A DNA stretch of 64,000 nt, taken from positions 186,001 to 250,000 of the forward strand of contig NZ_SJPP01000004.1 in NCBI RefSeq assembly GCF_007860075.1, in the 5' to 3' direction. The stretch comes from Symmachiella macrocystis (GTDB taxonomy: Bacteria; Planctomycetota; Planctomycetia; Planctomycetales; Planctomycetaceae). Below are positions 36,358 to 47,700 of the stretch, piece after piece (the stretch's first letter is position 1; every line of letters begins with the position of its first letter). The notes under the pieces are model-generated. The model did no database searches. It worked only from the letters and a program-made list of their open reading frames with translations, and was not told the origin of the DNA. Made by a program: the position numbers and the translations under genes.

Positions 36358-37824
36358 TTATAAGTTGTTCAACAGCCCAATGCCAACCGCGTCGTGCGTG
36401 ACCTCTACTTGATCCGTTCCAGTCGCACCCGGTGGGAGCGGTGTGCGGCGCACATACACGCCTATCACTTTTCCATCCTTGGCCAGCACGGGACTGCCGA
36501 ACCATTCGAATCCGGAAAAATCACCTTCGCACTTGAGCACGAGTTGCTCAACAGTTCCCGAAGGAGATTGGGGCAGCAGCATAAGAATACGGCCTGCACT
36601 TTGACTAGGAATCGGCGGCTCCTCCGGGTCCCACATAAAGTCTGCTGTTTTGACAGGACACCCCTGCAGCACAATCTTCGAACTGGTGCTGGGGCGATCG
36701 GCAGTCTCAATCAGACTCAGATAATTCTCTAATTCGTCGGTGACTTCGATCGCACCAATGTCGAAATAAAAGCCTTCTTCCGAGATTTGATATGCTTTTT
36801 CCTCCAGAGGCTGCATTTGTTCATCAATGGTATTGCGTTCCGATTCGTCAGCCGCTTGTTCCTTCTTCTCGTCTAACGCCTCAAGTTGGGGGATGATTTG
36901 CCCCAACTGCGTCATGGCGTTTGCGAATTCGGGATGCACTTTCGTCTTGTCAAAGTCTATCAAGATCTCGCGTTTGATCGTTGGTGAAATAAGAAGTGCC
37001 GTCATCCCCGATGTGGGCGTGCAGAGTTTTCGTGCGGCTTCAATCGCGCTGGCAGTGGTGGCGAGCCGATGCGGAGAAATCGCAAACGCAGTTCCCAGTT
37101 GATTCATCTGTCCCCCAGGCGACTTAATCACGATCGCATACAACGCCTGGGTTGCCGATGGTGCTGCCGGATTTTTAGGAAGAGGAGTTGGCGATATGCC
37201 GGGCCCGTTCTTGTCAATTGGCTCGCTTCCATGTTCAGCAACAACCGACAACTGCGGTTCCTCAGGTGTGTTTTCAGGTGCTTCTGTGACCACAACTCTT
37301 TGATCACCGCCACCGGAATTCCTGCTGAGCAGTGTAAATGCGACGACGAGCACCACCGCCAAGCCTCCCACGCCCCAAACGGCGAGTTGCTTCGGCGAGA
37401 ACGCAGGGCTTTCGTCGGCATTCTGCGGAGCTCCCACATCACCGGAGGAAACGGGCGTGACCGCTTGCTCGACTTTGTCATTTGCAGGGGCGGCAGCAGC
37501 GACTGGAACTGCAGGCGGCAAGGGGGTGGTTGCGGGTTCAGCAGGTTCAAATACGAGTTTGGGGCCCGTTTCGGTGAGGCCAATTGAGTCGCCGGGTTGT
37601 AACCAGTGGACCCTGGCCGACGGCGCGTTTCCGGCGGTGAGCAGATGATCCCCTTGGCTTTCGATCATCCAACGTCCCGCGACACGTTTAATCGTGGCGT
37701 GCTGCCCGCACAGTCGTTCGTCGTCGGGAAAAGCGATTGCACAAAAGCGGTCGCGGCCGATCACAGCCGACGTGCCTTCGATCTCGATGATTGCCCCCGC
37801 CTCGGTCGCTACACGAAATGCCAT
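36358..37824 (-). CDS. FHA domain - membrane helix - trypsin-like pseudoprotease
   Basis: The 488-residue protein begins with an FHA domain (about 5-95; VIGRDRFCAI, CGQHATI, WLQPGDSI), which binds phosphothreonine. A Pro/Ala-rich linker leads to one membrane helix (147-166), and the rest (about 225-485) looks like a trypsin-fold domain outside the cytoplasm. In the region QLGTAFAISPHRLATTASAI, where trypsin-like enzymes have the catalytic His (TAAH), no His is present. A serine remains in WFGSPVLAKDGKVIGVYV. The domain is therefore probably a non-catalytic binding module. The FHA domain could read phosphorylation by the large kinase encoded 4 kb away. It is the last gene of the leftward Hsp70-like operon, 87 bases after the secreted protein gene. 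Confidence 0.8.
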   Translation of the reverse strand: MAFRVATEAGAIIEIEGTSAVIGRDRFCAIAFPDDERLCGQHATIKRVAGRWMIESQGDHLLTAGNAPSARVHWLQPGDSIGLTETGPKLVFEPAEPATTPLPPAVPVAAAAPANDKVEQAVTPVSSGDVGAPQNADESPAFSPKQLAVWGVGGLAVVLVVAFTLLSRNSGGGDQRVVVTEAPENTPEEPQLSVVAEHGSEPIDKNGPGISPTPLPKNPAAPSATQALYAIVIKSPGGQMNQLGTAFAISPHRLATTASAIEAARKLCTPTSGMTALLISPTIKREILIDFDKTKVHPEFANAMTQLGQIIPQLEALDEKKEQAADESERNTIDEQMQPLEEKAYQISEEGFYFDIGAIEVTDELENYLSLIETADRPSTSSKIVLQGCPVKTADFMWDPEEPPIPSQSAGRILMLLPQSPSGTVEQLVLKCEGDFSGFEWFGSPVLAKDGKVIGVYVRRTPLPPGATGTDQVEVTHDAVGIGLLNNL

Positions 37825-37911
37825 AGGTTTCTAACTCGATTTAAACGTTTGGTCGGCGGCACCAGCCCGCCGGTTATAGATTTTGCGAATCACAATACGG
37901 CCGCAATCCGA

Positions 37912-39042
37912 TTACTTCGTGAGAGAATCGTCGTCCTCCACAGTTCGGTAAAGGTCACGCATGACAAAAAATGTTTCGCGATAGGCTGATTCATCACCAT
38001 TGAGCGCCGGCGCGAATTCCAACCCGTGTCGCGACATATGCGTGACCAATGCAAGCAGGTTGTCGCCTTGGAATTGCGCGGAGTCTTCGAGTACCACCGT
38101 ACTGCCTAATTCTTGCAAGCGCGTCATTTCGCCGGCCAGACTTTCCAAGAAACGTTGAGAGGCCAAGAACCGGAAGAAGTTCTGTCCCCCTGATTCGGTA
38201 CGCCGCTCCTGGGTGTAATATTCGATGAACTTAGTAAACAGCCGATCATGGGCTTTCAAGAGCGCCTTCATTTGGTCGTTGATGGCTTTTTTGTCGTTGG
38301 GTGAAGTTAGAGCCAGTGCAGCCCGAGCATTCTCAAAATCCTTGCGCTGCGTTTGAAAACGATCATCCTGCAAGGCAAGCGGCCACTTTTCGACGTTGAG
38401 TGATTCTTTCGAGTTCACCCGAAACACACGTTGTTTGCCACCAGAGAGATCCTCACGCACACGCAGTTTCGAAAGCGTTTCCGGCGATAGCTTCAGTTGC
38501 GAACTAAGCCCCGGGTCCGCATTGGTCAGCCCGTACTGTGCCGCTAGAATTGGTCCCGACAAACGATGCAATAAGAAATTCAACGCCACGCCGTTATTGA
38601 TCTCATTGTCGTTGAGTTCTGGAAAGTCCTTCAAACGGCGCCACGTTTTGTCATTTCGTTTTTCTGCGGCATCCAAAGGCGCCGTATAGGTTCGCATTTT
38701 AGCGGCGCGATAGATCTCTTTCTTATCCCAGTAGGCACGCGCATACTCCACGGAGTTTGCAATTTCCTTGCGGTAGGCATCGGCACGCCGATTCCGCGCA
38801 TCCGCCTGTAAGACGGCATTCTCACCGATGCTGCGCACTAAGTCCGCCTGAGCGCGAATCCGATTCGAAATGGCATCGGCCGGGCCGTAATAATGTCGCC
38901 ATCCCCAACCGGAACGAAAATAGGGGTACCGGCGGCCGGATGGTTCGTCTTGGGAATAAGCTGAGGCCGTGGCAATCATTACCACAGCGCTTGCCAATAG
39001 TAGGCAGCGAATCCCGAGGCTAAACTGCTTGGATCGTTTCAT
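37912..39042 (-). CDS. Exported protein of unknown function, helix-rich
   Basis: The 376-residue product has a clear signal peptide (LGIRCLLLASAVVMIATASA, cleaved before YSQDE). An aromatic, Gly/Arg-rich stretch follows (RRYPYFRSGWGWRHYYGPAD), then long charged helices, for example from NRIRAQADLVRSIGENAVLQ onward. No catalytic motif, repeat or cysteine pattern was found. The gene overlaps the Hsp70-like gene by ATGA and is followed by the FHA protein gene, so the three are probably coexpressed. I recall similar proteins only from planctomycetes, beside kinases and Hsp70-like genes, but could not check this. A structural or signalling role in the envelope is a guess. Confidence 0.75.
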   Translation of the reverse strand: MKRSKQFSLGIRCLLLASAVVMIATASAYSQDEPSGRRYPYFRSGWGWRHYYGPADAISNRIRAQADLVRSIGENAVLQADARNRRADAYRKEIANSVEYARAYWDKKEIYRAAKMRTYTAPLDAAEKRNDKTWRRLKDFPELNDNEINNGVALNFLLHRLSGPILAAQYGLTNADPGLSSQLKLSPETLSKLRVREDLSGGKQRVFRVNSKESLNVEKWPLALQDDRFQTQRKDFENARAALALTSPNDKKAINDQMKALLKAHDRLFTKFIEYYTQERRTESGGQNFFRFLASQRFLESLAGEMTRLQELGSTVVLEDSAQFQGDNLLALVTHMSRHGLEFAPALNGDESAYRETFFVMRDLYRTVEDDDSLTK

Positions 39043-40628
39043 GACGTTTCCCCGTTTGGTCCGCTATTGGTTTGGTTTTGAAATCCGAGCGGCCCGGCAG
39101 TGTTGGAGAGTCTTTCGTGCCACTGGTGAAACGTGGCCTGGGTCAGGCCGGAATCACGTTTGATGGTCATCGCAACTTCGCGATCGATCGACGGCACACG
39201 CGCCCGCACCTTCAGTCGGCCGTTGGCGGCATACTGAAAGATCACCTCGACCGTCGTCCCAGCAGGGAGTCCGTCGGGTAGATTGTCAATCAGGCATTGT
39301 CCAATAGGCGTGGCGTTATTTCCACTCGAATCGCCCCCCTCGATCACCTTGACGGCAATATTCTTTTGTGCCGGTTTCGAGGTACGAAATCGCTTTCCCT
39401 TTGTAACGGGAAGCACAGTGTTTTGTGCGATTATTACTGAGTTTCTCGGGCGGCGGGTTTCGGGGTCTTGGGCCAAGACCCCCAGGCTGTGTGAATTCAC
39501 ATTTTTGATTTGCATCGAAGGCGCTTCGCCATCGCGAACAGCCAATAACAACCCCGCATAGATCGCCGCGCCTTGAGCAACCGCCTCGTCTTCCGACGCC
39601 GAATGCACTGAGTTGAGACCGGACGCTTGCTCCACCGCTCGGCGTATCATCGGCATGCGGCTCGAGCCTCCCACGAGCAACAACCGCGTGACATCCTCCC
39701 AGCCGACGCCGGCATCTTTGAGAACCTTTCTCATGGTGAACAGCGTGCGTTCGACTAAATCGGCCGTTAAGCTTTCAAATTCCTCACGTGTAATCGTAAC
39801 CCGAATCCCTTCGCCAGCATGCTCGAAACTAATCGTCGCCTGATCGCGCGCTGTTAATGTTCGTTTCGCATCTTCAGCCTCGCGCAGCAACTTCTGCATG
39901 CCGGAGGGATTTTGTCGGGGGTCGAGGCCGCGATATTTTTCTTGGTACTTCTCGGCGATGAAATCCACAAGACGCCGGTCCCAATCCAGTCCGCCCAGGT
40001 AGACGTCCCCCGCCGTTGCCACGGTGTTGTAGTTCTTGCCATCGATCTCCATCAACGTGACGTCGAATGTGCCTCCGCCCAAATCGTAGACCAATACACG
40101 TTCCATTTTGCGGGCAGCTGCGGCTTCATCCAAAAATCCCTGTTGATAACCATAGGCAATGGCCGCGGCGGTCGGCTCGTTGATCACGTCCAGCACATTC
40201 AGTCCCGCCAATCGCCCGGCATCTTGCGTGGCTTTACGACGCGGCTCATTGAAAAAGGCAGGGACGGTGACCACCACGTCTTGAATCGGCCCCAGCGTCT
40301 TTTCCGTATCATTCTTGAGTTTTTCAAGAATGAGCGATTGAATCACTTCGGGCGGCACCTGCTCTCCCAGTATCGGGCGGGAGAAGTGTGGGCTGCCGAT
40401 GTCGCGTTTGACGTAATCGGCGATTCGGTCCGGTTCCATAGCGGCCGCCTTGACCGCTTCCTTGCCGACAATCACCGACGATTCATCAAATAACACCACG
40501 CTGGGCGTAACCCGATCCCCTTCGCTATTGACGATCATGCAGGGGCGGCGCGACGCATCTAGATACGCAACCGCTGAGAAGGTGGTGCCGAGATCAATCC
40601 CGACGGCGATTTGTTGTGTATTCGACAT
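39039..40628 (-). CDS. Hsp70/DnaK-like chaperone lacking the helical lid
   Basis: The product of about 529 residues keeps the actin-like ATPase domain of Hsp70: VGIDLGTTFSAVAYLD (phosphate 1), VYDLGGGTFDVTLMEID (phosphate 2) and LLLVGGSSRMPMIRRAV (adenosine). A shortened beta-sandwich substrate domain follows (SLGVLAQ ... VLPVTKGKRFRT ... GLPAGTTVEVIF). The chain ends soon after, without the C-terminal helical lid and EEVD-like tail, about 110 residues shorter than DnaK. The start at 40628 rests on homology; the frame is open to 40772 and no clear ribosome-binding site decides. Standard dnaK neighbours (grpE, dnaJ) are absent. It heads an operon with a secreted protein and the FHA protein and is divergent from the ECF sigma gene, so it looks like a specialised signalling Hsp70. 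Confidence 0.87.
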   Translation of the reverse strand: MSNTQQIAVGIDLGTTFSAVAYLDASRRPCMIVNSEGDRVTPSVVLFDESSVIVGKEAVKAAAMEPDRIADYVKRDIGSPHFSRPILGEQVPPEVIQSLILEKLKNDTEKTLGPIQDVVVTVPAFFNEPRRKATQDAGRLAGLNVLDVINEPTAAAIAYGYQQGFLDEAAAARKMERVLVYDLGGGTFDVTLMEIDGKNYNTVATAGDVYLGGLDWDRRLVDFIAEKYQEKYRGLDPRQNPSGMQKLLREAEDAKRTLTARDQATISFEHAGEGIRVTITREEFESLTADLVERTLFTMRKVLKDAGVGWEDVTRLLLVGGSSRMPMIRRAVEQASGLNSVHSASEDEAVAQGAAIYAGLLLAVRDGEAPSMQIKNVNSHSLGVLAQDPETRRPRNSVIIAQNTVLPVTKGKRFRTSKPAQKNIAVKVIEGGDSSGNNATPIGQCLIDNLPDGLPAGTTVEVIFQYAANGRLKVRARVPSIDREVAMTIKRDSGLTQATFHQWHERLSNTAGPLGFQNQTNSGPNGETS

Positions 40629-40951
40629 CCAAGCAGCTTTGTTGGCGTTTTTTGTCACGGGTTCGCAAACGAGCATTGTGCAACGTTTTCCTTCAATTAG
40701 CATAAAACGAACAGACGTGGACCGCAATTCGATTCGAGGGAACGGTCTGTGAATGCCAAAGTCAAAAGACAATCACTCCGACCACCTAGTACGATATCCG
40801 AAACCAGAACTGTAACCCGACAAGAATTCTATACTTTTTTATTGGATGTTCTTACGTAGACGTATTATCGTAGCTTGTGTATAGACGTTGGGTGTTTGGG
40901 CGGCATGCCCCCCCTATTTTCTGGCACGCGGCCCCTCGTTGAAATGAATTC
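40629..40951. promoter_or_regulatory. Divergent promoter region between Hsp70-like and ECF sigma genes
   Basis: The 323 bases hold no gene and must contain promoters in both directions. A TATACT hexamer in a TA-rich stretch at about 40830 could be a rightward -10 element, but no good -35 partner was seen. A GGGC/GCCC pair with a five-base loop lies at about 40898-40914, shortly before the sigma gene. Transcription by the neighbouring ECF factor is possible but not shown. Confidence 0.4.
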
Positions 40952-41557
40952 ATGGCAGACCCCGCTGATGGCTCTATCACACACGTTTTCGGCCAGATGC
41001 GCCGCGGCAACCAAAATGCGGCTGGCAAACTGTTGAACCAGTTTTTCCCGCGTCTCGTGGGACTGGCGCGTAAAACGCTGGATGGCAATCCGCGTCAGGT
41101 GGCCGATGAGCTGGACGCAGCACAAAGTGCCTTTGCCAGTTTTTGGCAGCGGGCCGAACGTGGGGATTTTGGCGGCGATTTGGACCGCAATGAAATCTGG
41201 AAACTGCTCTCAACCATCACCGTTCGTAAGGCGCTGAAGCAAATCGAACGGGAAAAGGCCCAGAAACGGGGCGGCGGCCGCGTACACGCCGAATCTTCAC
41301 TGGCGGCCATGGCGCATGCCCAAGGGGGGACTTTTGGGCTGGACCAACAATTCGGAGCCGTGCCGTCTGACGAATTCGACCTCATCTGTGAAGAACTGCT
41401 GATGCAGTTGGACGACGAGCCGCGTGCATTCGCGCTGATGCGGCTGATGGGCTACAAAAACCGCGAAATCGCCAAAATTCACGATTGCACCGAACGAAAA
41501 GTCGAACGCAAACTGCAACTCATACGATTAATTTGGCAAAATGAGACAGCGGACTAA
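40952..41557 (+). CDS. ECF-type RNA polymerase sigma factor
   Basis: The 201-residue protein has sigma region 2 (about 20-95; RLVGLARKTLDGNPRQVAD, with a following DAAQSAFASFW as in the planctomycete ECF group) and region 4 (about 145-195; ALMRLMGYKNREIAKIHDCT followed by a basic recognition helix ERKVERKLQLIRLIW). A Gly/Arg-rich linker connects them. No anti-sigma gene is adjacent. Instead the giant kinase gene starts 184 bases downstream on the same strand. In planctomycetes such sigma factors are thought to be controlled by the linked kinase, possibly through phosphorylation, but this is inference here. Its regulon is unknown; the divergent Hsp70-like operon is a natural candidate. Confidence 0.88.
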   Translation: MADPADGSITHVFGQMRRGNQNAAGKLLNQFFPRLVGLARKTLDGNPRQVADELDAAQSAFASFWQRAERGDFGGDLDRNEIWKLLSTITVRKALKQIEREKAQKRGGGRVHAESSLAAMAHAQGGTFGLDQQFGAVPSDEFDLICEELLMQLDDEPRAFALMRLMGYKNREIAKIHDCTERKVERKLQLIRLIWQNETAD

Positions 41558-41741
41558 ATGCAACGCTGTTTTTAGCGCGAAATTCGTAGACCGCCGAATT
41601 TTATTTAAATCCCGGTTTTCTGTGTCGGATTTCGGATGGCGTTCGGAATGTACTTAATAGGATCGTAGGCGACTCTTCTTCATCGAAGTCTTGTCGCGAC
41701 GAACTCCTCGAAAGATATCTGTTTGGAAATGAGGCCGGACG

Positions 41742-44700
41742 ATGACTGACGATTCCATCCCACTCGCGGTTGTACAGCAGATCGACACCGCTTGTGACAA
41801 ATTTGAGAGCGAATGGAAATCCGGGAATCATCCGCGGATCGAAGATTTTTTGGCCAATGCCGAGGCACCGCACGCCCGGGAATTACTGAAGTCATTGCTG
41901 CAGGTCGAATTGGAACTATTGCGGCGGGACGGACAACCCATTTCCGCCGAATCATTCGTCGCTCGCTTTTCTGAATATGCGGACCTCATCGCTGATGTCA
42001 TGGATTCGGTTCAGGCATCTCCCCCCAATGATCTGGATGCAAACGTCACCCGAAAAGCACCTACGTTAAGCCTGCGGGATGCGTCGATTGACACATCGCA
42101 AATGGGAAAAACCACTGCCGCTAGAAAACGAAAACCGACACCGGAGTCCATCGGCCGTTTCGAAATCAAGGAAGTCCTCGGCGAAGGGGCATTCGGTACG
42201 GTGTATCGCGCGACCGATCCGCAACTGCACCGTGAAGTCGCCTTGAAAGTCCCCCGTGCCGGCGTCCTGGAGACGCAAGAAGATGCCGACCGGTTTCTGC
42301 AAGAGGCCCGCGCGGCCGCCACGCTGCGACAACCGCACATCTGCCCCATCTATGATTTCGGTAAAATTGGCGACCACTATTTCATTGTTATGGCCTATAT
42401 CAAAGGCCAACCGCTCTCGGAGGTGCTGTCAAAATCGAAGAAAATTTCGCCCCGAAAAATCGCTGCCGCCGTCCGTAAAATTGCGCTCGCTTTAGGCGAA
42501 GCCCATAAAAATCACGTGGTGCATCGCGACTTAAAACCCTCGAACATCATGATCGACAAACGGGGCGAGCCGGTCGTGATGGATTTCGGGTTGGCACGAA
42601 AGGTCTCCGGCGATGAAGCGCAATTGACGCACAGTGGAGCCATCTTGGGAACCCCCGCCTATATGCCGCCCGAACAAGCTCGCGGCAAATCTAAGGAGGT
42701 GGGACCAACGTCCGACGTTTATAGCCTGGGCGTGATTCTCTATGAGTTGCTGTGCGGAAAGCGTCCCTTCCGCGGTGCCGTGGCCGAAGTGTTGGCGGCG
42801 ATTCTCTACCAAGAGCCACCACCGCCGTCATCGCACAAACCGGATGTCGATCCCCAACTTGAAGCGATCTGCCTGAAAGCGATGGCCAAGAAACCGGAGG
42901 AACGGTATCCCTCGATGGAGGATTTTGCCGAGTCGCTGACCGAGTATCTGCGGTCTAAACGCGACAGCACATCAGGCGCAGCGGGCGATTCGCAGGAAAT
43001 GGGTGCCTTTGCATCCATGGCCGATAGCGGTCCGGTCCCGGTGCCGAAGAAATCACGGCAAAAGCGCAAATCCAAACGCACAAAGCGCGTTGCCGGTGAA
43101 TTTGATCCTTATCACAAATGGCTAGGGATTCCTCCCGACGAACAACCCGCCAATCATTATCGCTTACTGGGCCTCAAACCGTTTGAAGATGACGCCGATG
43201 TCATCGATGCCGCCGCCGAAAGGCAAATGAGCTACCTGCATCAAATCGCCGCCGGCCCGCACTTGGCGGAATCGCAACGGTTACTGAATGAGCTAGCTGG
43301 TGCGCGGTTGTGTCTCCTGAATGAGGAGAAGAAGGCCGTCTATGACGCGGAATTGCACGACGAATTCGCTACTTCAGAAAGTTCCGCAGAACATGTTGCT
43401 GTTACCGTTGCCGCTGAAGGCGATAACGACTTTGACGAATTCGCGGAACTCCCCAAGCGGTCCCAATCATCGAGCAACGAACCGCCGTGGTGGAAAACGC
43501 TGGATCGTAGGATCGTGGCTGCGGGTGGAGTCATGTTTTTCGTATTGTTGGGGATCGTGATTTATTGGCGTTCGGGAGGCGTAACGTATCGCATCGAATT
43601 GAGCGACGAGCTTTTGGCGAGCGGACCAGTCACTCTCAAGACCGATAGCGAAGAATATGAAATCGGTCTCGATGGGTTAGACATACGCTTGAAACCGGGC
43701 ACGTACGCCTATGAAGTGCGGCGCGGCGAAGAAATCATCCAAGGCAACGGCGAGTTTACCGTAGTGCGCGGTGGGGAGAATCTGTTAACGATCACGCGGG
43801 AGAAGCAACGACCTGCAACGCCGCCGGGAGCGCCGTCCGACTCATTCGCCGACGCGATGTCATTGGATTTCGACAGTCCGGATGATGAAGTTTCGTTCCC
43901 CAAGTTTCCTAAGAATATGAAAGGCCCCATAACAATCGATCTTTGGTTGCTCCCCAAGCCTTTCTCGGGCAAAACGGACTACCTCAAGCTCTCGGGCCTG
44001 CAGCTGGTGAGGAATCACGGCAAATGGCAACCGTGGATGTTTGTATCTGATACGGGATCCGTTACTCAGAACCAACTCACCCCCATCACGGACAATCAAC
44101 CGGTTCACGTCGCCGCCGTAATTGATAAAAACCGATTGGATTACTACATCAATGGTGTAGGGCAAGGCGATACATTGTACTTCGATAGTCAAGAAGCATC
44201 TCGCAATGGGAAGAAATCACCCCCCGATTTCCAAGTGTACCCCCGCTGGAAATCAGGCATGAGCCTTGGTTCTCCTCCCGGCAAAATGCTGGAGTTGCGG
44301 ATATCCAATATCGCCCGTTACGAAGGCGACTTTAAACCCCAGAAACGTTTCGCAACTGATGAGCATACTATTGCACTGTACCACTTCGACGAAGGCCGTG
44401 GCAGCAAGCTGAAAGACGCATCAGGCAACGGACACCACGGAGAAATTGTGGGCGCAAAATGGATCCGCACCAAATTGTCTCCCCTACCGACTGGTCCAAA
44501 CGCCACCAACACATTCGTCGCTGGCAACGGTCTACCGCAGGATGTCGGTTGGACCTTCCAACAGGACAATCTGGGGGGCAATGCACAGGCGAAACTCAAT
44601 TCGCTGGTCCATGACGCCACGGGGAACGGCAGCAGTTACTGGACAACTACGTGGCCCGCATCGGAGAGTGCAACATCAGGTGTCTATATGGAAACCTCCG

Positions 44701-47700
44701 CCAAGATAATCGAAGAAAGCCACACTTCGACTACAGCCGGCGTTGCGCTATTGGATATTTCACTGCCAATGAATGGCGAGGTCTTGGCCGCCTCGTTGTT
44801 GGCACAAGATAATATGTTGTTGCTTCGGGACAGTCATCAAAACATCTTGACGACGGTCTCCATGAATACGACGGACCGTGTCCACACTTATCGCCTCGAA
44901 CTTGCCGAGGGCACATTCTGGCTATTCGTCGACGGGGAGCTAAAAGAGTTCGCATCAGCGCCGCAATTAGTGCGACCAAATACAGGGATGAACGGGATTT
45001 CGCAACCCACCGCAAGATTTGGAGACACCTTCGCAGCAACTTCGAGTTCTCGGGTGGAATATCAACATGTCTTCTATGGCGAATTGGCTGACGAGGGTGG
45101 ACCGACTGTGCTTCGGGAGATCAATAATTTTGAGAACCCGCGTTATCCGGCAAATATGAACCCGCTGGTCACGGTCTATGACGCCGGTCAAAATGAATTG
45201 CCTAGAGCTGCTGGATGGATTTACAACAGCGAAGCAGGCGCGGCCGAAGCGGAGATACGTGAGGGCGTCTTGTTCCACAATTCTTCCAAAGTCACGCGTA
45301 GTTTTTGGATTACATCGCTGCGAGCCGACAGCGCGCCGGTCGAAGCTGGGGTTTTCATGGAACGAACCCTCAAGGTCAATGATGAACAACATACCAACCC
45401 CCGCCGTGGCATCAACGTGGTGGAAATCAATGAAGTCACTCCCCAATCTGTTGGAGGAGCGACTGTCTATGCTTGGCAGGACCGCGTATTCGTGATGGAT
45501 CATGACGATCGAAAAATCATCGGTGACATCAAATTCGACACAACGGACGGGTTTCACACGTATCGTCTGGAAGTGCACCGTGATCGGTTTTGGCTGTACA
45601 TCGACGAACAATTGAAAATTGAGGGGACCGGACTACTCACCAAGACTCCGAAAAACGTAGAAAGCTTGATCCCAACTACGGATAAGTCCGTGCCGCGGTT
45701 GGTGGGAAAATTCGGAAACGGCAGCTCAAGTTCGCAATCTGTGACCGAAACCAAATCGATCGTGTTCGGTTCGCTGACCGCTTTAGGCGGCTCGACCGCA
45801 ATGCGCAAGCCGACTGAATATGGTGCATTAATGACCGGCTATTGGCAACAGATTCCATTCCCCGCGACAGGAGGCAAGTTAACAAAGCCAGGAGGCGTGC
45901 CCACGTTTCGCCCCCAAAGCAACGTGCGCCTCGGCAGTCGGCCCTATCGCGATGTGATCATCCGTGCTGAGATCAAGAAAACCAGCGGATGGCATCCCAC
46001 GATGTCTTTGCGGTCGAACTTAAAAGGGGCCTACACCGCGTACTTAGACAAATTCAAACGCTTTGGCCTGGGCAAAAACGTCTCAGGAGAGCGTTGGAAA
46101 GACCTGAAAGTCCAATTCACTGAACAAGACCATCGCGACTATTTTCAATGGACACTCGCAGCCATTGGTGACCGCTTATTGGTCTATGTCGATGGTGAAA
46201 TAATCATCGATCACCGCGATTCTATTCATGCGGTCGGATTTCCTCAAATCGGGGTGACGAAGTCCATGGCCGACTTTCGAAACCTGCAGATCATGGATCT
46301 GACAAACGGGCCTTCCCGTCCACAAGGATCCGTCAAGCAAACGGTCACTGCGCATGTGGCAACGCCCATCGGGCAACCTGCCGATGTGGACGAGTCGCAA
46401 TTTCAACAGCTGTTCAATGGCAAAAACCTCGATGGATGGGTAGGGGATGAGGCGGGCTTCGAGGTGCAAAACGGGAATCTGGTCTGTCTCCCCAATGAGA
46501 AAGGCAACTTGTACACCGCGCAAGAATACGCTGACTTTACATTGAGATTTGAATTCCAACTCACAGCGCAAGCCAACAATGGAATTGGCTTGCGAACGCC
46601 CTTGACCGGAGACCCAGCCTATGACGGCCTTGAAGTCCAGATCCTCGACAATTCGGCGAAACGATTCCAACAGATTACGGCCGAAAGTCGCCATGGTTCC
46701 CTTTATGGCGTTGCAGCGGCCAAACAGGGGCATTTAAAGCCTGTGGGAGAATGGAATTCACAGGAAATCGTCTGCATCGGCAATCAGCTAAGAGTCAAAC
46801 TGAATGGGGTCACGATCCTCAATACAAAACTCGACCAAACGGGGACCGTGATCACGCCCGACGGCAAGGCTCATCCGGGCCTTCAGCGACGCAGCGGGCA
46901 TATCGCACTGATGGGCCAGAAATCGCGAGTCTTATTTCGAAATCTGCGAATTCTAGAAGGCGGGCAATTTGCTTCAACGACGGCCAAGGAACATTCCGCC
47001 CCGACAAGCGAGTGGCTCGAATTATTCAATGGCAAAAACCTAGACGGCTGGACGCCTAGCAACACGAAACAGTGGAAGGTTCTAGATGGGGCAATCCAGG
47101 GCGATGCGCCGGCGGGCGGGAAGAGTTGGTCCGCTCTCACATCCGATCACGACTACGATGATTACGAGTTCTCATTCCAATACCGTTTGGCCAAGGGAAG
47201 CCGGGCACGGGTCCTATTACGTTCCAATCGTGGACTCCCCGGCGATCCCCACGACGAAGGTGCTCAAATTCAATTGATTGACGACAACGCCCAGTTCTAT
47301 TTCGGCAAAAGAACGCGACGGGTCCCGCCACAACGGAAAAACGGAGCCTTATTGACCATGACTCCGCCGGAACATTCTGCGGGGATGGCGATCTGGAATC
47401 GAAACGGCATTCCGGCCGGGAAATGGAACGAGATGACCATCCGAGCCGAAGGGCTGCATGTGACCGTCACGCTCAACGGTAAACGAATCGTCAATAGGCA
47501 GATCGACCAGACGTCCAAGTACAAAAAATTCCAGAACAAACCGAAGTCCAACCAATTTGATCTCCTGAACAATACGTCCGGCGCGATCAGATTCTGTGTG
47601 CTCGACAACACGATCGAAATCCGCAAACTGCAAATTCGGGAACTCGGCCAAAAGGCAGCAGCCAAATCGAAACCAGTACAACCACAAACACAACCACTGC

